Of a DNA stretch of 64,000 nt, positions 50,825 through 60,340 are shown piece after piece. The translations under genes were made by a program, and so were the position numbers. The stretch covers positions 1,674,001 to 1,738,000 of the forward strand of contig NZ_CP192738.1 in assembly GCF_050749805.1 (NCBI RefSeq), read 5' to 3'. Position 1 is the first letter of the stretch; the number at the start of each line of letters is the position of its first letter. The notes under the pieces were generated by a model that worked only from the letters and a program-made list of their open reading frames with translations, made no database searches and was not told the origin of the DNA. This stretch comes from Hahella sp018986435 (lineage in GTDB: Bacteria > Pseudomonadota > Gammaproteobacteria > Pseudomonadales > Oleiphilaceae).

Positions 50825-52276
50825 ATGGCTGACACCTTTTATTGGTACGATTTCGAGACCTGGGGCGCAGATCCCCGCAGAGACAGACCTTCTCAGTTTG
50901 CGGGCGTGCGCACGGACTTGGATCTCAACCCCATCGAAGAGCCGCTGGTGATGTATTGCAAGCCGGCGGAAGACGTATTGCCGCAACCGGAAGCCTGCCT
51001 GATTACCGGCATCACGCCGCAGAAGGCGCTGTCGGAGGGCGTGAGCGAGGCGGAGTTTATCCGTCTGATCCACGAGCAGTTTTCGCGCCCTGGAACCTGT
51101 GTGGTTGGCTACAACAGCATCCGCTTCGACGATGAAGTCACCCGCAATACGCTATATCGCAACTTCTACGATCCATATAGCCGGGAGTGGCGAAACGGCA
51201 ATTCCCGTTGGGACGTTATCGACATGGTGCGGCTTACCTACGCCATGCGGCCCGAGGGCATAAACTGGCCCATGAACGCGGAAGGCGTCCCCAGTTTTCG
51301 CCTGGAAGAACTCACCAAGGCCAATGGCGTGACGCATGAAGCGGCGCATGACGCCATGTCTGACGTATACGCCACCATTGCCGTGGCGCGTCTGATCAAA
51401 ACGGCGCAACCCAAGCTATATGACTACGTGCTTGGCCATCGCAATAAGAAAGTTCTGGAAGGGCTAGTGGATATCGAACGCATGAAACCCCTGTTTCATG
51501 TGTCCTCCAAATTCCCGGCGGCAATGGGCTGTTGCGCCATGGTGGCGCCCATCGCGCGTCATCCAACTAATCCTAACGGTGTGATCGTCTATGATCTGCG
51601 CGCTGATCCTTCCACCTGGACGCACCTGCCGGTAGAGAAGATTCGAGAGCGTATCTTCACCTCAAATGAAGACCTCCCTGAAGGCGCGGAACGCATCCCG
51701 CTGAAAGTCGTGCATCTGAATAAATGTCCGATTCTGGTGGAGAGTAAAATTCTCAAAACCATGGACCCGGAAAGATTGCGCGGTTTCCAGCTGGATGGCG
51801 ACAAGTTGAGATCGCACCTGCAGGCGTTGCGTCAGGTAGCGAATATTCAGCAACGGGTGGCGGAAGTGTTCAACGAGCCCATGGACGACAGCGAGACCGA
51901 TCCGGACCTGATGCTCTACAGCGGCGGCTTTTTCAGCAACAACGACCGGGAGCTGATGACTTTTATTCACGAGCAGTCACCGGAAGTGCTGGGGGAGCTG
52001 GAGCTGCCCTTTGAAGATCCACGGCTGCAGGAGATGCTCTTCCGTTATCGGGCGAGAAACTTTCCTGGCACGTTGAATGAAGAAGAAATGGAGAAGTGGG
52101 AGCGGTATCGTTATCACCGTTTGGCGGGGGAATCCAGCGGAGCCTCAATCGGCTTTCAGGCGTATTTCAAAAAGTTGGAGCAGCTCGCCGCTAACCCGGA
52201 TATCACGCCGTTTCACTTATCCATTCTTCAGGATCTGCACTTATACGGCGAGTCCATTATTCCCATGGACTTCTGA
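50825..52276 (+). CDS. sbcB: Exodeoxyribonuclease I
   Basis: A 483-residue enzyme matching ExoI. The DEDD motifs are in order: FYWYDFETWG (Asp9, Glu11), YNSIRFDDEV near residue 100, and HEAAHDAMSDVYA near 180 with the final Asp. A C-terminal ExoI domain includes RYRARNFP and WERYRYHRL. The enzyme removes nucleotides from single-stranded DNA 3'-5' and acts in recombination and mismatch repair. It is followed by a strong terminator shared with the convergent protease gene. Confidence 0.95.
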   Translation: MADTFYWYDFETWGADPRRDRPSQFAGVRTDLDLNPIEEPLVMYCKPAEDVLPQPEACLITGITPQKALSEGVSEAEFIRLIHEQFSRPGTCVVGYNSIRFDDEVTRNTLYRNFYDPYSREWRNGNSRWDVIDMVRLTYAMRPEGINWPMNAEGVPSFRLEELTKANGVTHEAAHDAMSDVYATIAVARLIKTAQPKLYDYVLGHRNKKVLEGLVDIERMKPLFHVSSKFPAAMGCCAMVAPIARHPTNPNGVIVYDLRADPSTWTHLPVEKIRERIFTSNEDLPEGAERIPLKVVHLNKCPILVESKILKTMDPERLRGFQLDGDKLRSHLQALRQVANIQQRVAEVFNEPMDDSETDPDLMLYSGGFFSNNDRELMTFIHEQSPEVLGELELPFEDPRLQEMLFRYRARNFPGTLNEEEMEKWERYRYHRLAGESSGASIGFQAYFKKLEQLAANPDITPFHLSILQDLHLYGESIIPMDF

Positions 52277-52325
52277 TCTCTGACGGCGCCATAGCGTCTA
52301 ACTCATGCTGATGGACAGCGTAACG

Positions 52326-52355
52326 AAAAAGACCCGCATGATGCGGGTCTTTTTT
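52326..52355. terminator. Bidirectional intrinsic terminator
   Basis: AAAAAGACCCGCA pairs with TGCGGGTCTTTTT around the loop TGA, with A and T runs on the two sides. It lies between the convergent sbcB and protease genes. Confidence 0.92.
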
Positions 52356-52383
52356 ATTGGAGCAGGTTTCGCAGGAGCGCCTG

Positions 52384-55281
52384 TCAGTATTTGACTCGCA
52401 GCGGAAACAGCTTGTTCGCGTTGAGCCAGCTCTCTTTGTCCTTCAACGGCTCCGCTTTTCCAGGACGCCAGTGCGCACCGCTTTTATCGCCATCGGTGAC
52501 CACCAGCAGCGCGCTCTTATCTGTCACAAACTGCTTGTCGAAGTAATCCGCCAGTTGATCAAGGCTGAGTTTGTCCACTTCGCTGGCGATCTGGTTTAGG
52601 GTGTCGAACTGCTCGTTGCCAACGTCAATTTCCGTCCAGAACCGGTCGGAGCGCTGCTCCAGAGTCTGATCTTTCTCCATCAGGCGCGCCTTCAGCGCAG
52701 CTTTATGTTTCTCAAACTCCGCTTCAGGCAGCAGGTGCAACTCTTTCGCAAAACGAGCGATGAAGTTCTCGGTGGCGGTGTGGATTTGCTTCGGCGTGTG
52801 CGACGGAGATTGCACGATAAAGGCCAGGGCAGGCGTATCCAGCAGCGTATAGGGTGTGGCGAACACCACATAGCCCATTTGCGCTTCTGTGCGGATGTCG
52901 TTGTAGTATTCCGGCGAAATGATCTGTGCGATCAAACCGAAAGCTGCGCGGTCCGCATAGGTTTTCCCGGGGCCCTGAACATAATAAAGATAGGCGGAGT
53001 CCTGATGGGGCGTGCTGATTTCTTTAAACCAGTCGCCCCCTTGAATATCCACCACCGCGCTTTTCTGTACATTGACGATGTTGGCGCCGGCCATCAGTTG
53101 CGTTTCCACTACTTTGGCGGCGTGCAGCGCCTGCTCACGCGAGATATTGCCGTGGGCGAGAGCGACCAGATTGATATCCTTGAGCGCAGTGGGCGCGAAC
53201 GCGCGTACGTCATCCAGCGTGATCTTCTTCAGCGCTTCAATCTGTTGCTGTTCCGTCCAGTAAGGTTGCAACAACCAAGTTCGAGCTTCTGAGGCAAGGC
53301 GCTCGAACGGCTTGTCTTGAATCGCATTTTTCAGATCGCGCAACATATCTTTCTTGAACTGATTGAAGCGGTCTTCGCGCAGTTCAGGATGCTTCAATGT
53401 GGTGAGAATACGCTCCAGTAGCACGGGCTGTTTGTCGCTGAAGCCGTCTATACGAAGCGTTATGCCGCGTAAATGCTTGTAGAGCTTGAAGTCCAACCCG
53501 GCGAGGTAGGCGGGATAGGAGTATTCGCTTAACTCGTCACGGGCCAGGGAGATAAACAACTCCGTCAGCGCCTGATCTCTCGGGCTCTTGTTAGCCAGCG
53601 GCGAGCGAATGCTCAAGTAGAAGCTGGATTTGGGAGAGTCGAAAGACAGGTCTTTGGCGAACCAGACTTCATATCCTGGGTGCTCATAGATCTTCTCGGG
53701 AACCGTCATGTCTGGGCCGGCCAGCAAATCGAGATCGTCTGGTATGAATTCGTTGGGGCCTGGCAGATGAATGGCGGCCTGTTGATCCGGTGAGCGGATC
53801 TCAGCGTCTTCTTCTGTGGTGAAGGCGCGCACGCTGTAGGGCGTTTCGTACCAGCGCTCAGTTTTATCGGTGGCGACTTCAGGCGCGGACAGCACCGCCA
53901 GCATATTTTCCGGACTCAAGCGGTCGGCGAATTCTTTCAACACCTTGGCGTCATAGTCGTCCATGGCGTAAGGCGCGCGCAACACTTGCTCAGGCGAGTG
54001 ATCCTGCAGGCGACCCGCCAGACTGCTCACATAGTGGATGGGCGCGGCCTGATCCTGGAAGCGATAGGCGATATCCAGCATCTTCGCCTGTTCCTGAAAG
54101 CGCCATTCCTCAATGCCTTGCTGCTTGATCAGGTTGATGTAAGTGAATACGTCACGGACAACCTTAATCCAGTTCTTCTGGCCTTTCTCCGTCAGAGTGA
54201 TGGAGACGCTGACCACAGAGCTGTCTTCCTCGCTGGTGAACAGACCGGAAGACAGTCCCTCCGCCAGATTCTGCTGTTTCAACCAGGAAAGCAGACTGCC
54301 TTCGCCTTCGTGACCGATAAGGTTGGTCAGGTAATACACCGGTTTGGCGTGGTAGTAAGGCTCAATCGGCGGCGCTTCAAACATCAGGTGTAAGGAGCGC
54401 TTTTCCTTGATCGGTTTGACGGACAGAAGCGTTGGCGCTGCGCCGGGTTTGAACAGGGGAGGTCGTTTCTGGTTGTGTTCGATGTCGCGCTTTTTCACGC
54501 CGCTGAACTTTTCTTTCACCCAGGCTTCCATCGTGTCCAAGGGCTCTTTGCCATAGACGGTCAGCTTCATGATGTCTGCGGAGTAGTGTTGCTCGTAAAA
54601 CTTGAGCAGGGCGTCGCGGACGTCTTCGCCAGGACGGTCAGCCAGGGTTTCCAGGTTGCCGACGGCGAACTTGGCCATGGGGTGGTCCGGATTGATGGCC
54701 TGTTTCACCGCAGCGAAAAAGCGGCGACTGTCTTCCCGCAGTTTCGAGGTGTATTCCGAATGCACGGCATTCTTCTCACGCTCGACATAGGCTTCGGAAA
54801 ACAACGGCGCGACAAACTGCTGGCTGAAACGGTCCAGCGCCGGCTCCAGCGCGTCGGCGTCCACATCGAAGAAATAGTTGGTGTGATCGAAAGCGGTGAA
54901 GGCGTTGTGAGAGCCGCCATGCTGGTTGATAAAAGACTGGTATTCGTCAGGCTGGGGGTATTTTTCCGTTCCCAGAAACAGCATGTGCTCCAGGAAGTGC
55001 GCCAGCCCCTCCCGACCGACTGGATCGGCTCCGCTGCCGACGTCCACATCTATCGCGGCGGCGGCTTTATCGGTTTCCGGGTCGGATATCAACAGCGCCT
55101 GTAAACCGTTGTCCAGCGTGACAGCCCGATATAGTCGCTTGTCATTCGGGCTTTTGGCTATGTTGTTGTTCACTGAGGGCATAGTGTTAGGACTTTTATT
55201 GAGAACGCTGCAAGCGGAAATAAAACTAAAAACCAGGATCAAAGTGCCGGCGGCTGCAACGCTAAGGGTTCTTGATCGCAT
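52384..55281 (-). CDS. Pitrilysin-like M16 metalloprotease, lipoprotein
   Basis: A 965-residue M16 protease close in length to E. coli protease III. The inverted zinc motif HFLEH is at His95, Glu98 and His99, with the downstream Glu in EREKNAVHSEY near residue 170. Four M16 domains are present, as in insulin-degrading enzymes. Unlike E. coli Ptr, the N-terminus has a lipobox (FISAC, Cys24), so the protein is probably tethered to a membrane. It degrades small peptides in the periplasm. The ribosome-binding site is weak. Confidence 0.92.
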   Translation of the reverse strand: MRSRTLSVAAAGTLILVFSFISACSVLNKSPNTMPSVNNNIAKSPNDKRLYRAVTLDNGLQALLISDPETDKAAAAIDVDVGSGADPVGREGLAHFLEHMLFLGTEKYPQPDEYQSFINQHGGSHNAFTAFDHTNYFFDVDADALEPALDRFSQQFVAPLFSEAYVEREKNAVHSEYTSKLREDSRRFFAAVKQAINPDHPMAKFAVGNLETLADRPGEDVRDALLKFYEQHYSADIMKLTVYGKEPLDTMEAWVKEKFSGVKKRDIEHNQKRPPLFKPGAAPTLLSVKPIKEKRSLHLMFEAPPIEPYYHAKPVYYLTNLIGHEGEGSLLSWLKQQNLAEGLSSGLFTSEEDSSVVSVSITLTEKGQKNWIKVVRDVFTYINLIKQQGIEEWRFQEQAKMLDIAYRFQDQAAPIHYVSSLAGRLQDHSPEQVLRAPYAMDDYDAKVLKEFADRLSPENMLAVLSAPEVATDKTERWYETPYSVRAFTTEEDAEIRSPDQQAAIHLPGPNEFIPDDLDLLAGPDMTVPEKIYEHPGYEVWFAKDLSFDSPKSSFYLSIRSPLANKSPRDQALTELFISLARDELSEYSYPAYLAGLDFKLYKHLRGITLRIDGFSDKQPVLLERILTTLKHPELREDRFNQFKKDMLRDLKNAIQDKPFERLASEARTWLLQPYWTEQQQIEALKKITLDDVRAFAPTALKDINLVALAHGNISREQALHAAKVVETQLMAGANIVNVQKSAVVDIQGGDWFKEISTPHQDSAYLYYVQGPGKTYADRAAFGLIAQIISPEYYNDIRTEAQMGYVVFATPYTLLDTPALAFIVQSPSHTPKQIHTATENFIARFAKELHLLPEAEFEKHKAALKARLMEKDQTLEQRSDRFWTEIDVGNEQFDTLNQIASEVDKLSLDQLADYFDKQFVTDKSALLVVTDGDKSGAHWRPGKAEPLKDKESWLNANKLFPLRVKY

Positions 55282-55403
55282 AACTTAAGGCCATTTACTG
55301 AGTATAGGTGTTTTGCGGGATAAATTGGCGGGCCGTTGCAGTCTTTTGCTGTGCCGGCGAAGCCAATATCCGGTTAGCTGAGACACGTCCGCCAAGACTT
55401 GGT

Positions 55404-55709
55404 TCAATGATGTTTTGCGGGTTGGTTGGCTTGCTGCAGGGCTTCCAGCGCTGATGAGGCGATGGTTTTGGCCTCGCTCACGGATTCCCTGGCGCTGAGT
55501 TCGCTGATTTTTTTCAGCGCGCTTTCAGCGATGCCGGCGTTTTGTTCAATGATCAGAAACTCTTTTTTAAACGCTATATCGATGGCTTCATAAACTTTGC
55601 GGATGTTTTCCTGCAGAGCGTCCTTGTCGGTGGAGGTTTCGTTGATGGCGCGCAAACAGGCTTGCGCGATGCGGATGTATCTCTGGTCTTTATTGGTCAT
55701 GGCGGCCAC
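55404..55709 (-). CDS. Small helical hypothetical protein
   Basis: A 101-residue protein predicted to be almost entirely helical, with heptad-like patterns over about residues 30-90 (KEFLIIEQNAGIAESALKK and SEAKTIASSALEAL), so it may be a coiled coil. No family is recognised. The real start may be Met4 at 55700. No good ribosome-binding site is seen upstream. It stands alone between the protease and the phaB-like gene. Confidence 0.5.
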   Translation of the reverse strand: MAAMTNKDQRYIRIAQACLRAINETSTDKDALQENIRKVYEAIDIAFKKEFLIIEQNAGIAESALKKISELSARESVSEAKTIASSALEALQQANQPAKHH

Positions 55710-56039
55710 ATCAGGTTAAACATGGGCCGAGTATATCACAATGGTTCTTGAGTCCGACCTGCTTAAGGAATCTTAATGTGAGACTTCATCCGCTTGCTGA
55801 AAATCTCTTTAGTACGACGTTATTGCCCGGTTTAGCGGGCTCTTAGAGGCGCGAAAATAGTGATCATTGTTGCGACGGGAAAAATCGAATGCAGGCAGTA
55901 GGACAACTCTTGACGTTGGTCAAGACAGGCCCCCTCGGCGAAGGTCTAATTTAAGCTGTCACATAGAATAAATAGTATCCAAAATGCGACTTTTCGCACT
56001 GGACAGAAACTCGCATTGGAAAGAAATAAGGAGATTGAC
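55710..56039. other. 330-bp intergenic region upstream of the phaB-like gene
   Basis: There is no open frame beyond short shadows. It contains the perfect inverted repeat TCTTGAC-GTTG-GTCAAGA (55908-55925), 115 bp before the phaB-like start, and the ribosome-binding site AAGGAG. The region must carry that gene's promoter. Confidence 0.4.
55908..55925. promoter_or_regulatory. Inverted repeat upstream of the phaB-like gene
   Basis: TCTTGAC-GTTG-GTCAAGA has 7-bp perfect arms. Its position in the promoter region makes it a candidate operator, but the binding protein is unknown. Confidence 0.4.
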
Positions 56040-56786
56040 ATGGAACAGCACATTGCATTGGTTACTGGCGGCACAGGGGGTATCGGGACCGCCATCTCTC
56101 AGCGTTTGGCGGAGGACGGCTTTCGAGTGATCGCCACCTGCAGTTCGCCGGCCAGGCGCGCTCATGCGGAAGCCTGGCGGGCTGAGCAGAGGGAGCGTGG
56201 GTTTGATATCGCCATCGAACTCATGGATGTCTCCAGTTTCGAAAGTTGCGCCGCGGCCGCCGCGGATATTCGTGAAAAATACGGGGTGGTCGACGTGCTG
56301 GTGAATAACGCCGGCATCACCCGCGATGCAGTTATGAAAAAAATGCAGATGGAGCAGTGGAAGGATGTCATCGACACCAACCTCAGCAGCGTCTTCAATG
56401 TCACCAAGCAGTTTCTCGACGATATGCTGGAAAGGCAGTACGGCCGGATCGTCAATATTTCCTCCATCAATGGCCAGAAAGGGCAGTTCGGCCAAGTGAA
56501 TTACTCCGCCGCCAAAGCAGGCATTCATGGTTTCACCAAAGCGCTGGCGCAGGAAGTGGCGCGCAAAGGCGTGACGGTGAACACCATCTCTCCCGGCTAT
56601 GTCGCCACGGCAATGGTGATGGCGGTGGCGGAAGAAGTCAGAGAGAAGATCAAGGCGCAGATTCCCGTGGGGCGCTTCGCTGAACCGGAAGAAATCGCCC
56701 GTGCAGTATCTTTTTTGACAGCGAAAGAGGCGGGTTATATCACCGGCTCCAACCTGTCTATCAATGGCGGCCAGCATATGTACTGA
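56040..56786 (+). CDS. phaB: Acetoacetyl-CoA reductase, PhaB-like
   Basis: A 248-residue SDR reductase with the cofactor loop VTGGTGGIGTAI (residues 8-19), NNAGITRD near residue 85, and the active-site YSAAKAG (Tyr, Lys) near residue 155. The segment NQ-type SSINGQKGQFGQVNY and the end SNLSINGGQHMY are typical of PhaB rather than FabG. It reduces acetoacetyl-CoA to 3-hydroxybutyryl-CoA for polyhydroxybutyrate. AAGGAG stands before ATG 56040. phaA and phaC are not in the window. Confidence 0.87.
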   Translation: MEQHIALVTGGTGGIGTAISQRLAEDGFRVIATCSSPARRAHAEAWRAEQRERGFDIAIELMDVSSFESCAAAAADIREKYGVVDVLVNNAGITRDAVMKKMQMEQWKDVIDTNLSSVFNVTKQFLDDMLERQYGRIVNISSINGQKGQFGQVNYSAAKAGIHGFTKALAQEVARKGVTVNTISPGYVATAMVMAVAEEVREKIKAQIPVGRFAEPEEIARAVSFLTAKEAGYITGSNLSINGGQHMY

Positions 56787-57217
56787 CGCCTCCGATGGAA
56801 CCGGCCGCTGCGGCGGCCGGAGCCTCATTGTCGGTCAAACACTCTAATCCCTTGTGATTTTCTTGCACGAAATCCGTTGATTTCGCCTCCGTTGTTTTTA
56901 CGCTCCGCAATGCCTCATCATCCCGCTTACAATGCGGGTTAGGGCGCATCGGAAGCGCGTCTTCCGTCAGTGTCGCCTTTATCAAATTGTAGTTATTTTG
57001 ATCTAATCCATATTTCGAGCCATTGCTCTAACACAAACAATGAGTTGCGGAATAAAAATAAGTACACTCGTAAAGGTTTATAGCCTAGGCATTCGACAAT
57101 AAAAACCTTTGCCATACTTAGAGGCTATACAACTGGAAAACAGGAAAGCTTTGCACTGAATCGGTGGAGCTGGGTTCATTAATAAAGTTAAAAAACATCA
57201 ACCGGAATGGAGTGGAT
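56787..57217. other. 431-bp intergenic region upstream of the fatty acyl-CoA reductase gene
   Basis: It begins with a GC-rich hairpin (CCGGCCGC-TGCG-GCGGCCGG, 56801-56820) that may end phaB transcription, although no T run follows. Further on is an AT-rich stretch with inverted arms AAAGGTTT (57072-57079) and AAACCTTT (57103-57110), and a promoter-like TCGACA...ATACTT pair. No gene was found. Confidence 0.4.
56801..56820 (+). terminator. GC-rich hairpin after the phaB-like gene
   Basis: 8-bp perfect stem CCGGCCGC/GCGGCCGG with loop TGCG, 15 bases after the stop. No T run follows, so it may mark a factor-dependent stop or protect the mRNA end. Confidence 0.4.
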
Positions 57218-59203
57218 ATGAACTACTTCGTGACAGGAGGCACCGGATTTATCGGTCGTTTCCTGGTTCCCAAATTATTAAAGCGCGGCGGAACCGTATA
57301 TTTATTGGTGCGGGAGGCGTCTCTCCCCAAGCTTGATGAGCTGCGTGAACACTGGGGTGCGTCGGATGAGCAGGTAGTCGGCGTTGTCGGCGATTTGGCG
57401 GAACCGATGCTTGGCGTCAGTGAAAAAGATGTCGCGATGCTGCAGGGCAAAGTGGATCATTTCTTCCATTTGGCGGCCATCTACGACATGCAGGCCTCTG
57501 CGGAAAGTCAGGAGCAGGCGAATATTGAAGGCACTCGGAATGCGGTTAAGCTTGCCGATAGCCTCAAGGCCGGCTGCTTCCATCATGTCAGCTCCATCGC
57601 GGCGGCGGGTTTGTACCGCGGCATCTTCCGCGAAGACATGTTCGAAGAAGCGGAAAAACTAAATAACCCCTATCTGCGCACCAAGCATGAATCCGAAAAA
57701 CTGGTGCGGGAAGAGTGCCAGACGCCTTGGCGCGTCTATCGTCCGGGCATGGTTGTCGGTCACTCTAAAACCGGTGAAATCGATAAGATCGACGGTCCTT
57801 ACTATTTCTTCAAGCTGATCCAGAAGCTGCGTAGCGCATTGCCGCAGTGGATGCCCACCATCGGCCTGGAAGGCGGGCGCATCAATATTGTGCCTGTGGA
57901 CTTCGTCGTGGACGCGATGGATCACATCGCGCATGCGGAAGGCGAAGACGGCAAATGCTTCCACCTGACTGATCCTGATCCCCATAAAGTGGGCGAAATT
58001 CTCAATATCTTTGCGGAAGCCGGCCACGCTCCCAAAATGGCCATGCGCATTGACGCGCGTATGTTCGGGTTTATTCCTCCGATGATTCGCCAGGGGATTG
58101 CGCGCCTGCCCCCAGTACAGCGGATGAAAACCGCTGTGCTTAACGACCTTGGGATTCCGGATGAGGTAATGAGCTTTATCAATTACCCAACCCGCTTTGA
58201 TAATCGCGAGACTGAGCGCCTGCTTAAAGGAACCGACATCTCTGTGCCCCGCTTGCAGGACTATGCGCCGGCGATTTGGGATTACTGGGAGCGTCACCTC
58301 GACCCCGATCTATACAAGGACCGTACTTTGCGTGGGGCGGTGGAAGGGCGTGTCTGCGTTATTACTGGCGCCACCTCCGGCATAGGTTTGAGCGCCGCCC
58401 GCAAACTGGCGGAGGCGGGCGCCAAAGTCGTGATCGCTGCGCGCACCCCGGAAAAACTGCAGGAAGTGAAGAAAGAATTGGAAGCGCTGGGCGGCGAGAT
58501 TTATGAGTACTCCGTCGACCTCTCTGATCTGGAAGACTGCGATCGCTTTGTCGCCAATGTCCTTAAGGATCTGGGGCATGTCGACGTATTGGTGAATAAT
58601 GCTGGCCGCTCCATTCGTCGCTCCATTCAGCATGCGTTTGATCGTTTCCATGATTTTGAGCGCACGATGCAACTTAACTACTTCGGCTCATTGCGGCTGA
58701 TTATGGGGTTTGCGCCCAGCATGCTGGAGCGGAGGCGGGGGCATATTGTGAATATTTCCTCAATCGGCGTATTGACCAACGCGCCTCGCTTTTCCGCGTA
58801 TGTGGCTTCCAAGGCGGCGCTGGATGCGTTCTCCCGCTGTGCGGCGGCGGAGTTCTCCGATAAGAACGTCACTTTCACCACTATTAATATGCCGTTAGTG
58901 CGGACGCCGATGATCAGCCCCACCAAGATCTATGACTCGGTGCCAACGCTGACGCCAGAGGAAGCGGCGGATCTGATTGCGGAGGCGATTATTCATCGTC
59001 CGAAGCGCATCGCTACACGTCTGGGCGTATTTGCGCAGGTGCTGCACTCCATGGCGCCGAAGTTTAGTGAGATCATCATGAACACCGGCTTCAAGATGTT
59101 CCCTGACTCCAGCGCCGCCACGGGCGGTAAAGATGGCGAGAAGCCCAAGGTTTCCACCGAGCAGGTCGCTTTTGCAGCGATCATGCGGGGAATTCACTGG
59201 TAA
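57218..59203 (+). CDS. Two-domain fatty acyl-CoA reductase (alcohol-forming)
   Basis: A 661-residue protein with two reductase domains. Residues 1 to about 370 form an extended SDR unit (GGTGFIG at 7-13, YLRTKHESEK near 153) related to alcohol-forming reductases. Residues about 377-661 form a classic SDR (TGATSGIG near 382-390, NNAGRS, YVASK with Tyr528 and Lys532) like Acinetobacter Acr1. The same length and layout define the Marinobacter Maqu_2220 type, which reduces acyl-CoA through aldehyde to fatty alcohol. The product could feed the WS/DGAT at 31 kb. GGAGTG precedes ATG 57218. Confidence 0.88.
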   Translation: MNYFVTGGTGFIGRFLVPKLLKRGGTVYLLVREASLPKLDELREHWGASDEQVVGVVGDLAEPMLGVSEKDVAMLQGKVDHFFHLAAIYDMQASAESQEQANIEGTRNAVKLADSLKAGCFHHVSSIAAAGLYRGIFREDMFEEAEKLNNPYLRTKHESEKLVREECQTPWRVYRPGMVVGHSKTGEIDKIDGPYYFFKLIQKLRSALPQWMPTIGLEGGRINIVPVDFVVDAMDHIAHAEGEDGKCFHLTDPDPHKVGEILNIFAEAGHAPKMAMRIDARMFGFIPPMIRQGIARLPPVQRMKTAVLNDLGIPDEVMSFINYPTRFDNRETERLLKGTDISVPRLQDYAPAIWDYWERHLDPDLYKDRTLRGAVEGRVCVITGATSGIGLSAARKLAEAGAKVVIAARTPEKLQEVKKELEALGGEIYEYSVDLSDLEDCDRFVANVLKDLGHVDVLVNNAGRSIRRSIQHAFDRFHDFERTMQLNYFGSLRLIMGFAPSMLERRRGHIVNISSIGVLTNAPRFSAYVASKAALDAFSRCAAAEFSDKNVTFTTINMPLVRTPMISPTKIYDSVPTLTPEEAADLIAEAIIHRPKRIATRLGVFAQVLHSMAPKFSEIIMNTGFKMFPDSSAATGGKDGEKPKVSTEQVAFAAIMRGIHW

Positions 59204-59607
59204 CGTCTATCGCTGTCGGAAAACGGGTTCCGGTCTTGGCGCCGGGACCCGGCTTATTATTATCAAGTATCCTCGTAGTCTGCCTGAATCAGGCCGTTGC
59301 GCATTAGAAAATTGGCGGCAAAACACCTACACTTGCTGGCTCAGGCTGCGTAACCCGAAAATTTTTAGGCATTATTTCGGTTCGTAGGGGCTCCGTGATT
59401 TTATAGGGCGGACCTATGCTCGCCATTAATAAATTAAATGGCGCGACAATAGGCTTGGTTCAGTGGAAAAGGTATGATTACGCCACTTTTGTGTGGTGTC
59501 TTCCACCCTCTGAACGCAGCAACATATCGCTGCAATAATTTGTTGAAATAACAAGCGTATTTTGATGCTTGCATCAAAACAGAAAATGTAATTTAGGAGA
59601 AACAACG
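59204..59607. other. 404-bp intergenic region upstream of the peroxiredoxin gene
   Basis: No gene was found. An inverted repeat CGCCATT-N9-AATGGCG (59421-59427 and 59437-59443) lies in an AT-rich stretch about 165 bp before the start, and AGGAGA stands before the ATG. The region should hold the peroxiredoxin promoter; a long leader is possible. No OxyR site could be identified with confidence. Confidence 0.4.
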
Positions 59608-60210
59608 ATGGGCGTTCTAGTAGGAAAACCTGCTCCCGACTTTACCGTTCCCGCTGTTCTGGCTGACGGTCAGATCGTAGACGAATACAAGCTGTCTGAA
59701 GCAATCAAAGGCAAATATGCTCTGATTTTCTTCTACCCTCTGGACTTCACCTTCGTATGTCCTTCTGAGCTGATTGCACTGGATCACCGTGTAGAGCAGT
59801 TCAAAGAGCGCGGCGTAGAAGTGATCGGCGTTTCCATCGACTCACACTTCACTCACAACGCATGGCGTAACACGCCAGTGGACAAAGGCGGCATCGGTCC
59901 CGTCAAGTACACTCTGGCGGCTGACCTGAACCACGAAATCTGCAAAGCGTTTGACGTTGAGTCCGCTGGCGGCGTTGCGTTCCGTGGCGCTTTCCTGATC
60001 GACAAAGACGGCGTTGTGCGTTCCCAAATCGTTAACGACCTGCCGCTGGGCCGCAACGTAGACGAGCTGATTCGTCTGGTTGACGCGCTGCAATTCCACG
60101 AAGAGCACGGCGAAGTATGTCCTGCTGGCTGGAAGAAAGGCGACAAAGGTATGCAGGCTTCCCCAGAAGGCGTAGCTAACTACCTGTCTCAAAACTCCGA
60201 CAAGCTTTAA
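59608..60210 (+). CDS. Typical 2-Cys peroxiredoxin (AhpC/Prx1 family)
   Basis: A 200-residue peroxiredoxin with peroxidatic Cys51 in DFTFVCPSE and resolving Cys171 in HGEVCPAGW, plus GGIGPVKY. It reduces hydrogen peroxide and organic peroxides. The codon choice looks biased compared with its neighbours, in line with a highly expressed gene. It sits next to rnt, pyrC, motY and argG, as in Pseudomonas aeruginosa. ATG 59608 (after AGGAGA) is preferred over the in-frame upstream start at 59569. Confidence 0.93.
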   Translation: MGVLVGKPAPDFTVPAVLADGQIVDEYKLSEAIKGKYALIFFYPLDFTFVCPSELIALDHRVEQFKERGVEVIGVSIDSHFTHNAWRNTPVDKGGIGPVKYTLAADLNHEICKAFDVESAGGVAFRGAFLIDKDGVVRSQIVNDLPLGRNVDELIRLVDALQFHEEHGEVCPAGWKKGDKGMQASPEGVANYLSQNSDKL

Positions 60211-60227
60211 TCGCTGTCGAGTTAACG

Positions 60228-60254
60228 AAAAAGGCCGCTTTTGCGGCCTTTTTT
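60228..60254 (+). terminator. Intrinsic terminator after the peroxiredoxin gene
   Basis: AAAAAGGCCGC pairs with GCGGCCTTTTT around the loop TTTT, starting 18 bases after the stop codon, and ends in a T run. Confidence 0.93.
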
Positions 60255-60340
60255 GCGTCTAGGAGAAGGGGGTGACCCAAAAAAGAAAAGCGCTGTAAAC
60301 AGCGCTTATCGAATCGGTGTGGATAACCTAAATCCGAAGA

